Below are positions 8,327 through 16,319 of a DNA stretch of 64,000 nucleotides, piece after piece. Source of the stretch: Candidatus Moduliflexus flocculans. GTDB taxonomy: Bacteria; Moduliflexota; Moduliflexia; Moduliflexales; Moduliflexaceae. The stretch spans positions 315,599 through 379,598 of the forward strand of contig DF820459.1 in the NCBI GenBank assembly GCA_000739515.1, in the 5' to 3' direction. The notes under the pieces are model-generated. The model saw only the letters and a list, made by a program, of their open reading frames with translations, made no database searches and was not told the origin of the DNA. Within the stretch, counting starts at the first letter, position 1; every line of letters starts with the position of its first letter. Both the position numbers and the translations under genes were made by a program.

Positions 8327-9202
8327 ATGAAACTCTCCTATCGCAGCAAACATGTATTCTATGCGTATCTTTTTATCTTTCCGTTTGTCGCATTTTTTAC
8401 GGTCTTCAAGCTGATCCCATTTGCTCATGCCGTCTGGTTGACCTTCTACAAATGGGATATTTTAAGCACGCCGCAATTTATCGGCCTGGCAAATTTTCGA
8501 ACGGTTTTTGCCACAGCCCGTTTCTGGTCATCCCTCTGGCATACCACTTATTTTACATTGCTTACCGTGCCGCCATTAGTGATTTTGAGTTTTTTGCTCG
8601 CGGTGTTAGTGAATGCCAAAATTCCAATGCGAGGGTTTTTCCGTTCAGCGTTTTATCTGCCATATATTCTTTCAATTTCGGTGGTCTGTCTGACGTGGGG
8701 GCTGTTGTATAATTCAAGCTACGGCCTGTTTAATTCGATCTTAACTCAGATGGGATTTCCGGCGGTAAAATGGCTTGCCGACGCCAAATTTGCGATGATT
8801 TCGGTTGCCGTGACGACGATCTGGTGGACGCTGGGCTTCGATTTCCTCGTCTATTTAGCCGGATTGCAGCAGATTTCGACATCTTATTACGAAGCCTGCG
8901 AAATAGATGGCGGGACAGGCTGGCATAAACTGGTCTATATTACGTTTCCATTACTGAAGCGGTCGCATGTGCTCGTCGTGGTGCTGCAAGTCATCGCGTC
9001 GCTGCAAATTTTCGGGCAAATCTATTTGATGACAAGTGGCGGGCCGGGCGGAAAAACGCGCGTTCTCGTGCAATATATTTACGAAGAAGGGTTTCGCAAT
9101 TTTAAAATGGGTTATGCCCAGACCGTCGCCTTTATCTTTTTCGTCATGATGATCGGCGTCTCCTACGTCCAGATTCGCCTCATGATGCAAAAGGAGGAAT
9201 AG
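8327..9202 (+). CDS. ABC sugar permease, MalF/UgpA type
   Basis: A 291-residue inner-membrane permease with six predicted transmembrane segments. The EAA loop is visible at YYEACEIDGGTGWHKLVYITFPLL (about residues 186-209), with the conserved E-A-x-x-D-G core that contacts the ATPase. It follows the binding protein and overlaps the operon logic of the second permease, which begins 3 bases after its stop. No ATPase gene is in this locus, so a shared MsmK/UgpC-type ATPase must come from elsewhere. Confidence 0.93.
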   Translation: MKLSYRSKHVFYAYLFIFPFVAFFTVFKLIPFAHAVWLTFYKWDILSTPQFIGLANFRTVFATARFWSSLWHTTYFTLLTVPPLVILSFLLAVLVNAKIPMRGFFRSAFYLPYILSISVVCLTWGLLYNSSYGLFNSILTQMGFPAVKWLADAKFAMISVAVTTIWWTLGFDFLVYLAGLQQISTSYYEACEIDGGTGWHKLVYITFPLLKRSHVLVVVLQVIASLQIFGQIYLMTSGGPGGKTRVLVQYIYEEGFRNFKMGYAQTVAFIFFVMMIGVSYVQIRLMMQKEE

Positions 9203-9205
9203 TCA

Positions 9206-10024
9206 ATGAAAGCAACTCGCTGGAGAAAATATGTGCTGACTGGTGTGGTCGTTGCCGTCTTTCTATTATATATGATGCCGCTTTTCTGGATGGTCACCAG
9301 TTCGTTTAAAACCGAAAAAGAGATCGCCGCACAGCAATGGCTGCCGTCAAAATGGCGTCTCGATAATTATGCGCTGATCTTGGGGCGCGCCAAAATCAGC
9401 CGGTGGTTTCTGAATAGTTTGATTGTTTCGACGACATCTACCATCGGCATCGTCTTTATCAGCCTGTTTGCTGGTTACGCGCTGGGACGGATGGAATTTC
9501 CTGGAAAGCGAATTTTCTTTTTGTTCGCGCTCTCCGGGTTTATGATACCATTACACGCGATTATGATTCCGCTGTTTTTATTGTTGAAAAAAATGAATAT
9601 GATCAATACCTACGGCGGATTGATTCTGCCGGGTTTAGCCTCTTCGCTCGGCGTGTTGGTGCTGTCGCAATATTTCAAAGGGATTGACCGGGAATTCGAC
9701 GAAGCCGCTCGGCTTGACGGCGCAAGCGAATGGCAGATTCTCTACTGGGTGATGGTGCCGATGGCGATTCCGGCTATTATTACAGTCGCTATTGTGAGCT
9801 TTACCGGCGCGTGGAACGATTTTGTCTGGCCGCTGATTCTCGCGCAAACTGACAAAATGTACACCTTGCCGGTCGGATTGGCGACATTGGCTGGCAGCGA
9901 CACCAATATCCGTTTTGGCCCTATCATGGCCGCGAATGTCATGGCAAGCCTGCCCGTCTTTATCGTCTATCTCTTTTTTCAACAGTATTTAGTGAGAGGG
10001 GTTACCATCGGAGACCTGAAATAA
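9206..10024 (+). CDS. ABC sugar permease, MalG/UgpE type
   Basis: A 272-residue permease with six predicted membrane segments, the usual partner of the MalF-type protein. The EAA loop reads EFDEAARLDGASEWQILYWV followed by PMAIPA. It starts 3 bases after the first permease with an AAGGAGGAAT ribosome site inside that gene's end. The next gene, a GH2 glycosidase, was separated from it by a 155-bp MITE, so the operon now has a hairpin-rich insertion at its permease-glycosidase junction. Confidence 0.93.
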   Translation: MKATRWRKYVLTGVVVAVFLLYMMPLFWMVTSSFKTEKEIAAQQWLPSKWRLDNYALILGRAKISRWFLNSLIVSTTSTIGIVFISLFAGYALGRMEFPGKRIFFLFALSGFMIPLHAIMIPLFLLLKKMNMINTYGGLILPGLASSLGVLVLSQYFKGIDREFDEAARLDGASEWQILYWVMVPMAIPAIITVAIVSFTGAWNDFVWPLILAQTDKMYTLPVGLATLAGSDTNIRFGPIMAANVMASLPVFIVYLFFQQYLVRGVTIGDLK

Positions 10025-10046
10025 TTGAATAATTACAAGGAGAAGA

Positions 10047-10201
10047 ACGTGATGTGCAACTTTTTGAAATTCCTCTGTCAAACAGGAGTTTTACCCACCC
10101 CTTGCCCCTCCCAGGAGGGGAATGCGAGGACTGCTAAGGGTGAATTCCCCTCCTGGGAGGGGCAAGGGGTGGGTTCTTTATTCTAAAGTTGCACATCGCG
10201 T
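10047..10201 (+). mobile_element. 155-bp MITE inserted in the ribosome site of the GH2 gene
   Basis: Inverted ends ACGTGATGTGCAACTTT and its complement (one mismatch in 17) are flanked by an 8-bp direct repeat GGAGAAGA (10039-10046 and 10202-10209). The duplicated bases are the Shine-Dalgarno of the downstream gene. The interior contains the same CCCACCCCTTGCCCC palindrome found in the 136-bp MITEs, but the ends and duplication length differ. The element is non-coding apart from a chance frame (10052-10186). Confidence 0.88.
10052..10186 (+). CDS. possible leader peptide created by MITE insertion
   Basis: The original Shine-Dalgarno (AAGGAGAAGA, 10037-10046) now sits 5 bases before an ATG inside the MITE. 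This opens a 44-codon frame that begins MCNFLKFLC and ends at TAA 10184-10186. It would be translated at the old site's strength. It has no homolog-like features and is best seen as a by-product, possibly affecting the downstream gene. Confidence 0.35.
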   Translation: MCNFLKFLCQTGVLPTPCPSQEGNARTAKGEFPSWEGQGVGSLF

Positions 10202-10213
10202 GGAGAAGATTGT

Positions 10214-12004
10214 ATGAACATGCCGCGACCTGAACATCCGCGTCCAGATTTTTATCGCCCAAATTGGTTGAATTTAAACGGCGTCTGGGAATTCGAATTT
10301 TTTGGCGTCTATCCTGTTGATAACGCGGAGAAATATTTAGCAAAATTCCAACAGCGCAAATTTTCGAAAGAAATCATCGTGCCATTTCCGTATCAAAGTC
10401 CGCTCTCAGGAATCGGCCACAAAGGCATTCAGCCGTGCGTCTGGTATCGCCGGCATTTCGATCTGCCCGCAGATTGGCAATCAGGGAAAATTCTGCTCCA
10501 TTTCGGCGCAGTAGATTATTTCGCGAAAGTGATGCTGAATGGAACGGTGCTCGGTACGCATCGCGGCGGACATGTGCCGTTTTCGTTTGATATTACGCCG
10601 TTTGTGCGCGAGAAACAAAATGAATTGATTCTTGGCGTCTATGATTTTCTCGATAACGATCAGCCGCGTGGCAAGCAATCCTGGGCTGATCCGGTCGCCT
10701 GCTGGTACACGCAGACCACCGGCATCTGGCAGACTGTCTGGCTGGAAAGCGTACCGGAGAATTATCTTGAATCCGTCCGCCTGATTCCTGATCTTGATGA
10801 CGGTAGTTTAGCGATCTGGGCGCGACCGAATGCGCCGTGTCAGGGGTTTGAAGTGATGGCAGAAGCGACATTTCAAGGAACGCTCGCTGGCAACGTCCGG
10901 CGAAACGCCGCCTACCCGGTGACGCCGCTGCGCCTATCGCTGCCTGACGTGCTTGCCTGGAGTCCTGAAGCGCCGCATCTATATGATCTTGAATTAAAAT
11001 TGATGGCCGGAGATCGCGTCGTTGACCGCGTTTCGACCTATTTCGGCATGAGAAAAGTGAGCCTGTCGAACGGCTCGCTGCTGTTGAATAACGAGCCGTA
11101 TTATCAGCGCCTTGTGCTGGATCAGGGCTTCTGGCCGGACGGATTATACACCGCGCCGTCAGATGACGCGCTCAAGGCGGATGTTGAATGGGGTAAAAAA
11201 TTAGGCTTTAACGGCTGCCGCAAGCACATGAAAGTCGAAGATCCGCGCTTTCTCTACTGGGCGGATAAACTCGGCTTTCTCGTCTGGGGCGAGTTTCCGG
11301 CATATTATGAATTGTCGCTGAGCGCAGAGGCGAAATATCTGCCGGAATGGCAGGCATCTATCGAGCGCGACATCAATCACCCGTCCATCGTCGCCTGGAC
11401 GCCATTCAACGAATCGTGGGGCATCAAAGACGTGCGCAACGACCTCGAAACGCAACGCTGGGTGCGCGACGTGGTGAAGATGACGAAGTTAATTGATCCG
11501 ACGCGGCTCGTGATTGATAATGACGGCTGGGAACATATCACGTCGGATATTTACGGCTATCACGATTATACCGCGAGCGGCGAACAATTCCGTCAAAATT
11601 TTATTGATCTGTTAGGTAGGGCGAAACAGATGCCAGACGCCGGAACATCCGTCCTGAGTCATCACCGTGAAATGATGGTTGATGGCGTGAAAATGCCCGA
11701 TATGCCGGTTATGAATACCGAATTCGGCGGCATCGCGTATGTCGCTGCTCAGCCGCCATCCGACGCCTGGGGGTATGCCGGGATTCCTGCCACAGAAGCG
11801 GAATTCAGGCAACGGTACGAAGAGACATTTCAAGCGCTGTATTCGCTGCCGGAATTATGCGGGTATGTCTATACTCAATTGACTGATGTGGAGCAGGAAA
11901 TCAACGGCCTCTTGACCGCCGACCGAACGCCGAAATTTGACGTGGAGTGGCTGCGAAGCGTGAATCAATTGCCGGCGGCGCGTCAGGAGAAACTACAAGG
12001 ATAG
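10214..12004 (+). CDS. glycoside hydrolase family 2 (beta-galactosidase/glucuronidase-like)
   Basis: A 596-residue GH2 enzyme. Residues 1-180 form the sugar-binding jelly roll (NLNGVWEFEF, WYRRHFDLPADW, VMLNGTVLGTHRGGH). An immunoglobulin-like domain follows to about 285, then the TIM barrel. The acid/base lies in WTPFNESWG (E400) and the nucleophile in VMNTEFGG (E503). No signal peptide is present, so it acts in the cytoplasm on sugars brought in by the neighbouring transporter. Exact specificity cannot be told from motifs. The GGAGAAG ribosome site 5 bases before the ATG is the copy created by the MITE's target duplication. Confidence 0.93.
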   Translation: MNMPRPEHPRPDFYRPNWLNLNGVWEFEFFGVYPVDNAEKYLAKFQQRKFSKEIIVPFPYQSPLSGIGHKGIQPCVWYRRHFDLPADWQSGKILLHFGAVDYFAKVMLNGTVLGTHRGGHVPFSFDITPFVREKQNELILGVYDFLDNDQPRGKQSWADPVACWYTQTTGIWQTVWLESVPENYLESVRLIPDLDDGSLAIWARPNAPCQGFEVMAEATFQGTLAGNVRRNAAYPVTPLRLSLPDVLAWSPEAPHLYDLELKLMAGDRVVDRVSTYFGMRKVSLSNGSLLLNNEPYYQRLVLDQGFWPDGLYTAPSDDALKADVEWGKKLGFNGCRKHMKVEDPRFLYWADKLGFLVWGEFPAYYELSLSAEAKYLPEWQASIERDINHPSIVAWTPFNESWGIKDVRNDLETQRWVRDVVKMTKLIDPTRLVIDNDGWEHITSDIYGYHDYTASGEQFRQNFIDLLGRAKQMPDAGTSVLSHHREMMVDGVKMPDMPVMNTEFGGIAYVAAQPPSDAWGYAGIPATEAEFRQRYEETFQALYSLPELCGYVYTQLTDVEQEINGLLTADRTPKFDVEWLRSVNQLPAARQEKLQG

Positions 12005-12250
12005 GTGTAAGAAAGGATAAGTGTAAAGCAACGATTGACCATGTTTTCGCCGTAGGCGATGTGGTCTTGTAGAACAAGGCGCTCCCAAAATGATTCGTCG
12101 GAGGCGATACGTTCCGTAACCGCTACGCAGTAAGGTGAGGGGAGCATCGGCGAATCCTACAATACCGAAAGCCCTACGGGCTACATAATTACAGTGTAAG
12201 AAAGGATAAGTAAGTTGTTATCCTTATCTTACACGTATCCTTGTAGTTCC
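12005..12250. repeat. intergenic block of palindromic repeats
   Basis: The 311-base gap after the GH2 gene holds an AAGGATAGGTGTAAGAAAGG motif near 12000, an unrelated palindromic stretch at about 12058-12180, and an inverted copy of the GTGTAAGAAAGGAT family at 12189-12250 that ends in GTAGTTCC. No gene is seen. Confidence 0.6.
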
Positions 12251-12264
12251 ACCGGAGATGAAAT

Positions 12265-12296
12265 AAAAAAACGGCAGAAGCACTCGCTTCTGCCGT
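12265..12296 (-). terminator. terminator of the PEP-CTERM gene
   Basis: On the minus strand a perfect hairpin (CGGCAGAAGC...GCTTCTGCCG) is followed by TTTTTTT, 20 bases past the stop codon. Confidence 0.88.
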
Positions 12297-12315
12297 TGAC
12301 GAAGATGTTTGAGGA

Positions 12316-13017
12316 TTATTTTCTCAGCTTTCTGCCGAATCCTAACAACCCAATCAGCCCTGCGCCTAACAGAAGTAGCGTACCTGGCTCTGGGACTTGT
12401 GATAGCGGTGTATCATCATCAGGCTTACCAACCAAGAATAAGCTGCCTCCATTGATATTACTAGGCAAACTTTGTAAACGGATACCTGTAAGAGACACAA
12501 ACATTGATAAATCTATGCTTGTCAGGTCCAACCCAGAAAATGTTAGCTCGAAAACATCAGATTGTCCAGCAAAAATTCCGGGAGGATTTATAGTGTTTGC
12601 CTGACCTTCCGTCACGCCAAAAACGTAATCAAATTTTTTGATTTCTGGATTAAACTCATCACCATTTGCCGGATTAGGAATCGCATTCAGATTTTCCAAT
12701 TTAATCCAATCAAGATCATTCAGATCGTTACTAAATTTGCCATCCGCAGGATTCCCTACTGCATTAGGAAGCGTTGCCTCTGGATTAAATGTGAATCCAA
12801 ATCCAGTAACTTGCGAGCCAGCAGGGATTGTTGGCGCAGAGGTTGCACTATACCAAACCTGAAGGGTACTCGCATTCATAACCGTAATATCCATCGTCCC
12901 CCATGACGCCCCACCAAGGTAATCTTGATCACTAAATGTAAATGTTAATGCTTCTGCATACGACCCAATCATGACCACTAACAGAAAACTGAGTAAAAAT
13001 GAAAATAATTTTCTCAT
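12316..13017 (-). CDS. PEP-CTERM sorted surface protein
   Basis: A 233-residue secreted protein. The start at 13017 gives a signal peptide (MRKLFSFLLSFLLVVMIGSYAEA). The beta-rich middle is of unknown family. The C terminus has the exosortase sorting signal: VPEPGTLLLLGAGLIGLLGFGRKLRK, i.e. the PEP motif, a hydrophobic helix and a basic tail. Such proteins are cut and attached by an exosortase (EpsH), typically in species that make exopolysaccharide or flocs. No exosortase is in the window. It is preceded by a c-di-GMP-I type riboswitch and a sigma-54-like promoter, and followed by a strong terminator. Confidence 0.9.
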   Translation of the reverse strand: MRKLFSFLLSFLLVVMIGSYAEALTFTFSDQDYLGGASWGTMDITVMNASTLQVWYSATSAPTIPAGSQVTGFGFTFNPEATLPNAVGNPADGKFSNDLNDLDWIKLENLNAIPNPANGDEFNPEIKKFDYVFGVTEGQANTINPPGIFAGQSDVFELTFSGLDLTSIDLSMFVSLTGIRLQSLPSNINGGSLFLVGKPDDDTPLSQVPEPGTLLLLGAGLIGLLGFGRKLRK

Positions 13018-13121
13018 GATGTTTCCCCCCTGTATCTCGCGGCATTGCATACATTTGCAATCCGCAATAGATGCGTTAAATATTGAAGTATTTCATGCCC
13101 TGCTCTCCCGTGTATTGAGAA

Positions 13122-13163
13122 TAAAAAAAGCCGGGCTGCCTTTTATACTTCAGGCAACCCGGC
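13122..13163 (-). terminator. riboswitch-controlled terminator
   Basis: On the minus strand GCCGGGTTGCCTG pairs with CAGGCAGCCCGGC-like sequence (GCCGGG/CCCGGC cores), followed by TTTTTTTATT. The 5' arm uses the last conserved bases of the aptamer, so ligand binding and terminator folding are mutually exclusive. Confidence 0.82.
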
Positions 13164-13226
13164 TATCTTATGTTCTGGTATAAGACCCGTGGCTTTCCGT
13201 CCTCACCTCACGATGAGTTTGGTTTT
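13148..13226 (-). ncRNA. c-di-GMP-I (GEMM) riboswitch
   Basis: Read on the minus strand, the leader contains GAGGTGAGGACGGAAAGCC, then ACGGGTCTTAT, a loop, ATAAGATAGCC and GGGTTGCC. This matches the GEMM-I layout: a GGACGnAAAGCC core, a P2-like stem (TCTTAT/ATAAGA) and the closing GATAGCCGGGTTnCC strand. The usual C after GGACG is G here, and the first helix (CTCATCGTGAG) lacks an obvious GNRA loop. Its 3' strand overlaps the terminator at 13122-13163, so c-di-GMP most likely prevents termination and turns the PEP-CTERM gene on. The related cGAMP-sensing variant is not excluded. Confidence 0.8.
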
Positions 13227-13258
13227 TTCTGAAACGCTTCTTGTTTCGTTTTTTTATA

Positions 13259-13277
13259 ATGCATACCGTATGCCAAC
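13259..13277 (-). promoter_or_regulatory. sigma-54-like promoter of the PEP-CTERM transcript
   Basis: The minus strand reads TTGGCATACGGTATGCAT: a GG and a GC exactly 10 bases apart, as sigma-54 requires. The predicted transcript start near 13249 lies about 25 bases before the aptamer. PEP-CTERM genes are often sigma-54/PrsR dependent in other bacteria. The site is also a short palindrome (GCATACCGTATGC), so an operator is an alternative. Confidence 0.45.
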
Positions 13278-13961
13278 ATGGTCTGTCATCTTTTCAAAAT
13301 AGTGATGCGGTGATTCACCTACTCTTTCAATGAAAAATGACATCTGTGCATTTTTTTTACATCATTTGAATAAAAACAATCAAAATATTGTAATGGAAAG
13401 TTTTCCGACACTAAAAATCACCTTTCCAGAGAATGGCATTTAATACGGTTTTTTCTGGTGATAAAAAGTGTCGGAAAATTTTACAACGCCCAATCAGACT
13501 GCCGAAAAAAAGAACTGTTTGTGAATTTTTATAATTGTTCGTGATTTGCCACAAAAAATCCAATAACTGTCAGGGGAAAAATCCGTAAGCATGTCATAAA
13601 ATGGTTCGCCCTTTCGTGAATTGTATGTCTAATAATACGGCATTAACGCAGAACGTGAGAAGGCGTCAGACACGTTGAACGTGTCTGACACTTGTTTTCT
13701 CTCGCCACAACGTGTTGTGATATGAGAGCTAAATATCGCATCATCGTGGGAGAGACGCCCTGCCGGGGCGTTTCTACGGAATAAATGGTCTTTTTAAACA
13801 CAATCGGCATAACTCGTTATTCAACTCACCGGGAAATTTTCCAACCGCGTTTTTCTGCCGAGAAATCGTCCGCGCGAATTTTTCGTTGGAAATGACAGAA
13901 AAAAACTTGACAGAAAAACCACTCTTTATTTTAGGTCGTCTTGTCTGTAGAAACTATCTTT
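13278..13961. repeat. A/T-rich gap with a MITE-like element and two hairpins
   Basis: This gene-free stretch holds an imperfect inverted repeat at 13390-13484 (TTTTCCGACACTAAAAATC against its near complement, about 95 bp), a GTCAGACACGTT hairpin at 13665-13689, a GTAGAGACGCCCC-family hairpin at about 13748-13777, and a CTTTTTAAACACAA motif near 13791 that recurs at 27953. TTGACA at 13907 may be the -35 of tRNA-Leu. No coding frame is convincing. Confidence 0.6.
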
Positions 13962-14045
13962 GCCGAAGTGGTGGAACTGGCAGACGCGCAGGTTTCAGGT
14001 ACCTGTGAGATTACTCTCGTGGGGGTTCGAGTCCCCCCTTCGGCA
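13962..14045 (+). tRNA. tRNA-Leu (CAG anticodon)
   Basis: An 84-base class II tRNA: acceptor GCCGAAG/CTTCGGC with discriminator A, anticodon stem CAGGT/ACCTG around TTCAGGT (anticodon CAG at 13996-13998), long variable arm, and GGTTCGAGTCC T loop. CCA is not encoded. Confidence 0.97.
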
Positions 14046-14140
14046 TTGTCTTTTTCCCTCCCTGTTATTTCAACTCAATTCCCCACTTATAAAATAATTG
14101 CAGCCGTGATAATGGACAGATTATTGCAGTAAAATAAATT

Positions 14141-15106
14141 ATGAAGATTAAACCGCGTCTCGGTGGGGGGAAATCCGGAGACCCATCGCTCTACATCGAA
14201 CTTCTTGATCGCAAGCGCAGTCTTTTATTTGATTGTGGACTGAATTATTTTAAGCATGCGTTGCTGCGAAAAATTTCAGATGTCTGCGTCTCGCATACGC
14301 ATATAGACCATTTTATTGGTTTCGACACCCTGCTTCGCTTGAATTTAACTGAAGAAAAGACGCTTCAAATCTTCGGCCCGCCAGGAATTTTGCAGAATGT
14401 CATCGGAAAATTGCAAGGTTATACCTGGAATATTTGTCAGAATCTTCGACTGATCATTCTCGTTCAGGAAATCCTCCCAGATCGAATTATTATGACCGAG
14501 TTAGCGAGTTGGAAAGGATTTGCCATCACGAACGTGGTGGAGCGTCCGCATTCCTCGCAACTCTTGAAGGATGAAGAGTTTTCGATCAATTATCTTGAAT
14601 TGAATCATAAGATTCCGTCGTTTGCCTATTCTTTTATTGAAGATGAAAGTTGTAATGTCCGGAAAGAAGCGTTGGCGCAGTTGGGGCTTGAACCCGGCCC
14701 CTGGGTGGCAAAACTGAAATCGTTAGCCCTCGATTCTGCTGCTGGCCATAAAGAACTGCATATCCAGGATCAGGCATACACCGTCGAATTTCTGGCGCAG
14801 CACTTACTCATCCATAAACGCGGCGTTAAAATTACGTATCTCACCGATTTTCTTCTGGAAAATCAGCGAATGGAAGACATCGCGCGATTCGCCTGGCAAT
14901 CGGACTGGTTATTCTGCGAAGCGTCGTTCTCGGAACAAGAACGCGATAAAGCCAAAACAACACATCATCTGACGGCAAAAGACGCGGGGAAAATTGCCAG
15001 GCTTGCCCAGGTAAAACAATTAGTCTTATTCCATTTTTCCCGCCGTTATCAGGACTATTCGATCCTATTGGAAGAAGCTCGGCAGGAATTTCCTCGCGTA
15101 GAATAA
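14141..15106 (+). CDS. metallo-beta-lactamase-fold ribonuclease Z-like protein
   Basis: A 321-residue MBL-fold protein. The metal motif SHTHIDHFIGFD (H52, H54, D56, H57) follows the typical N-terminal LLFDCG strand. Later motifs include LTDFL at about 240, CEASFSE and the C-terminal LVLFHFSRRY (His ligand and RNase Z-like tail), with THHLTAKDAG matching the RNase Z pattern. RNase Z processes tRNA 3' ends. It lies just downstream of a tRNA-Leu that lacks encoded CCA, which is consistent but not proof. The middle (residues 85-190) diverges from classical RNase Z, so another MBL nuclease is possible. Confidence 0.75.
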   Translation: MKIKPRLGGGKSGDPSLYIELLDRKRSLLFDCGLNYFKHALLRKISDVCVSHTHIDHFIGFDTLLRLNLTEEKTLQIFGPPGILQNVIGKLQGYTWNICQNLRLIILVQEILPDRIIMTELASWKGFAITNVVERPHSSQLLKDEEFSINYLELNHKIPSFAYSFIEDESCNVRKEALAQLGLEPGPWVAKLKSLALDSAAGHKELHIQDQAYTVEFLAQHLLIHKRGVKITYLTDFLLENQRMEDIARFAWQSDWLFCEASFSEQERDKAKTTHHLTAKDAGKIARLAQVKQLVLFHFSRRYQDYSILLEEARQEFPRVE

Positions 15107-15151
15107 CAACCTCCAGACAACTTCAATTTTTCCCGCATAGCTATTTTTTGC

Positions 15152-15181
15152 TTGACACTATCATTTTTTTCGGCATATACT
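15152..15181 (+). promoter_or_regulatory. sigma-70-type promoter
   Basis: TTGACA at 15152-15157 and TATACT at 15176-15181 with an 18-base spacer, upstream of the TPR envelope gene. The long leader (about 130 bases) is of unknown function. Confidence 0.65.
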
Positions 15182-15323
15182 ACGCTTATCTTGGAAAAGA
15201 GTAACGCCCTTGTTCTTGTCAGTTAACATAACAGTGTGTGGTAAAGAAGAAGAAAGGGTTTGCAAGCAAGCCATCTGAGCTGCGTTTTGCAAATTCAGCA
15301 TTTCTTGCATGGAGGACATGATT

Positions 15324-16235
15324 GTGAAACGTTTTGTCAAATTATCCGTAGCATGTATCAGCCTTGTGATGTCTCTGATGGCTTCGATTGCGGCATGTGC
15401 CGCGATTGGCGCTGAACCTAACGGCCAATTGATTGGTCAGACCGCTGATTCAAATATGATGGCGACGACGGAACAGCCCATGATGGATGTTCCTGCTGAT
15501 ATGGCTGCAATGCCAAATATGAATATGAACGGCGAGAGCCGGGCAATTGTGCCGCAGTATGTCGATCCGGCCATGAAATCAGGCCAAATGATGACCGCGC
15601 CGACATATCCGATGACGCCGACAATGAATGCTCAGACGATGTCGCCATATTCAACTGCTCCAATTCAAACGATGCCGATGCAGCCGTCATACCAGCCGAA
15701 TACAGTGCCAAATTATCAACCGCAGAATTACCAGATGCAGAATTATCAAAATTACATGATGCCTGTCCCCAACACGGGTGTTTCAGTTATGCCAGGCATG
15801 GACAGCAGCAATATGTATGCGCCATATAGCGTTCAGCCGCAATATGGTTCGGCTGACCAGTCGTATAATCAGGCGATGCAGGCGTATCGGATGCAAGATT
15901 ACTGGACGGCGATGAGCAAATTTCAAGAAGTTGCCACGATGTATCCACAAAGCGATCTGGCAGATAATGCGTATTATTGGATTGGCGAAATCTATTACGC
16001 CTCCCGGAATTATGCCGAAGCCATCCGTTCATTCCAGACGGTGATGCAGATGTATCCGAGTGGAAATAAACTGCCGGACGCCATGCTGAAAATGGGATTT
16101 GCCTATGCGGAAATGCAGCAATATGACGTGGCGCGCTCGATATTAAGCGATGTGGCGATGCGTTTTAGTAGTAATGCAAGGATTCGTGATTTGGCAGCGA
16201 AAAAATTACAGCAACTGCCGATGATGATGTATTAA
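15324..16235 (+). CDS. secreted Met/Pro/Gln-rich protein with YbgF-like TPR domain
   Basis: About 303 residues. I favour the GTG at 15324, 8 bases after GGAGG; ATG 15318 is alternative. The signal peptide has a long hydrophobic core ending near ACAAIGA. A low-complexity region rich in Met, Pro, Gln, Asn and Tyr (about residues 30-175) precedes three tetratricopeptide repeats (YNQAMQAYRMQDYWTAMSKF, AYYWIGEIYYASRNYAEAI, AMLKMGFAYAEMQQYDVA). The TPR part matches CpoB/YbgF of the Tol-Pal system, which coordinates outer-membrane constriction. No tol or pal gene is adjacent. The N-terminal coiled coil of true YbgF is replaced by the low-complexity segment. Confidence 0.8.
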   Translation: MKRFVKLSVACISLVMSLMASIAACAAIGAEPNGQLIGQTADSNMMATTEQPMMDVPADMAAMPNMNMNGESRAIVPQYVDPAMKSGQMMTAPTYPMTPTMNAQTMSPYSTAPIQTMPMQPSYQPNTVPNYQPQNYQMQNYQNYMMPVPNTGVSVMPGMDSSNMYAPYSVQPQYGSADQSYNQAMQAYRMQDYWTAMSKFQEVATMYPQSDLADNAYYWIGEIYYASRNYAEAIRSFQTVMQMYPSGNKLPDAMLKMGFAYAEMQQYDVARSILSDVAMRFSSNARIRDLAAKKLQQLPMMMY

Positions 16236-16319
16236 GCAGTACATCCGTGAGCGATCGTAGAGTGGGAACGCAAGCATAACGCAATCCCACTCCTACGGTA
16301 CATGCTGAGAGGCGTGAAC

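Noticed and set aside
8305-8712. 135-codon frame overlapping the first permease
   Set aside because: Out-of-frame shadow of a clear permease gene.
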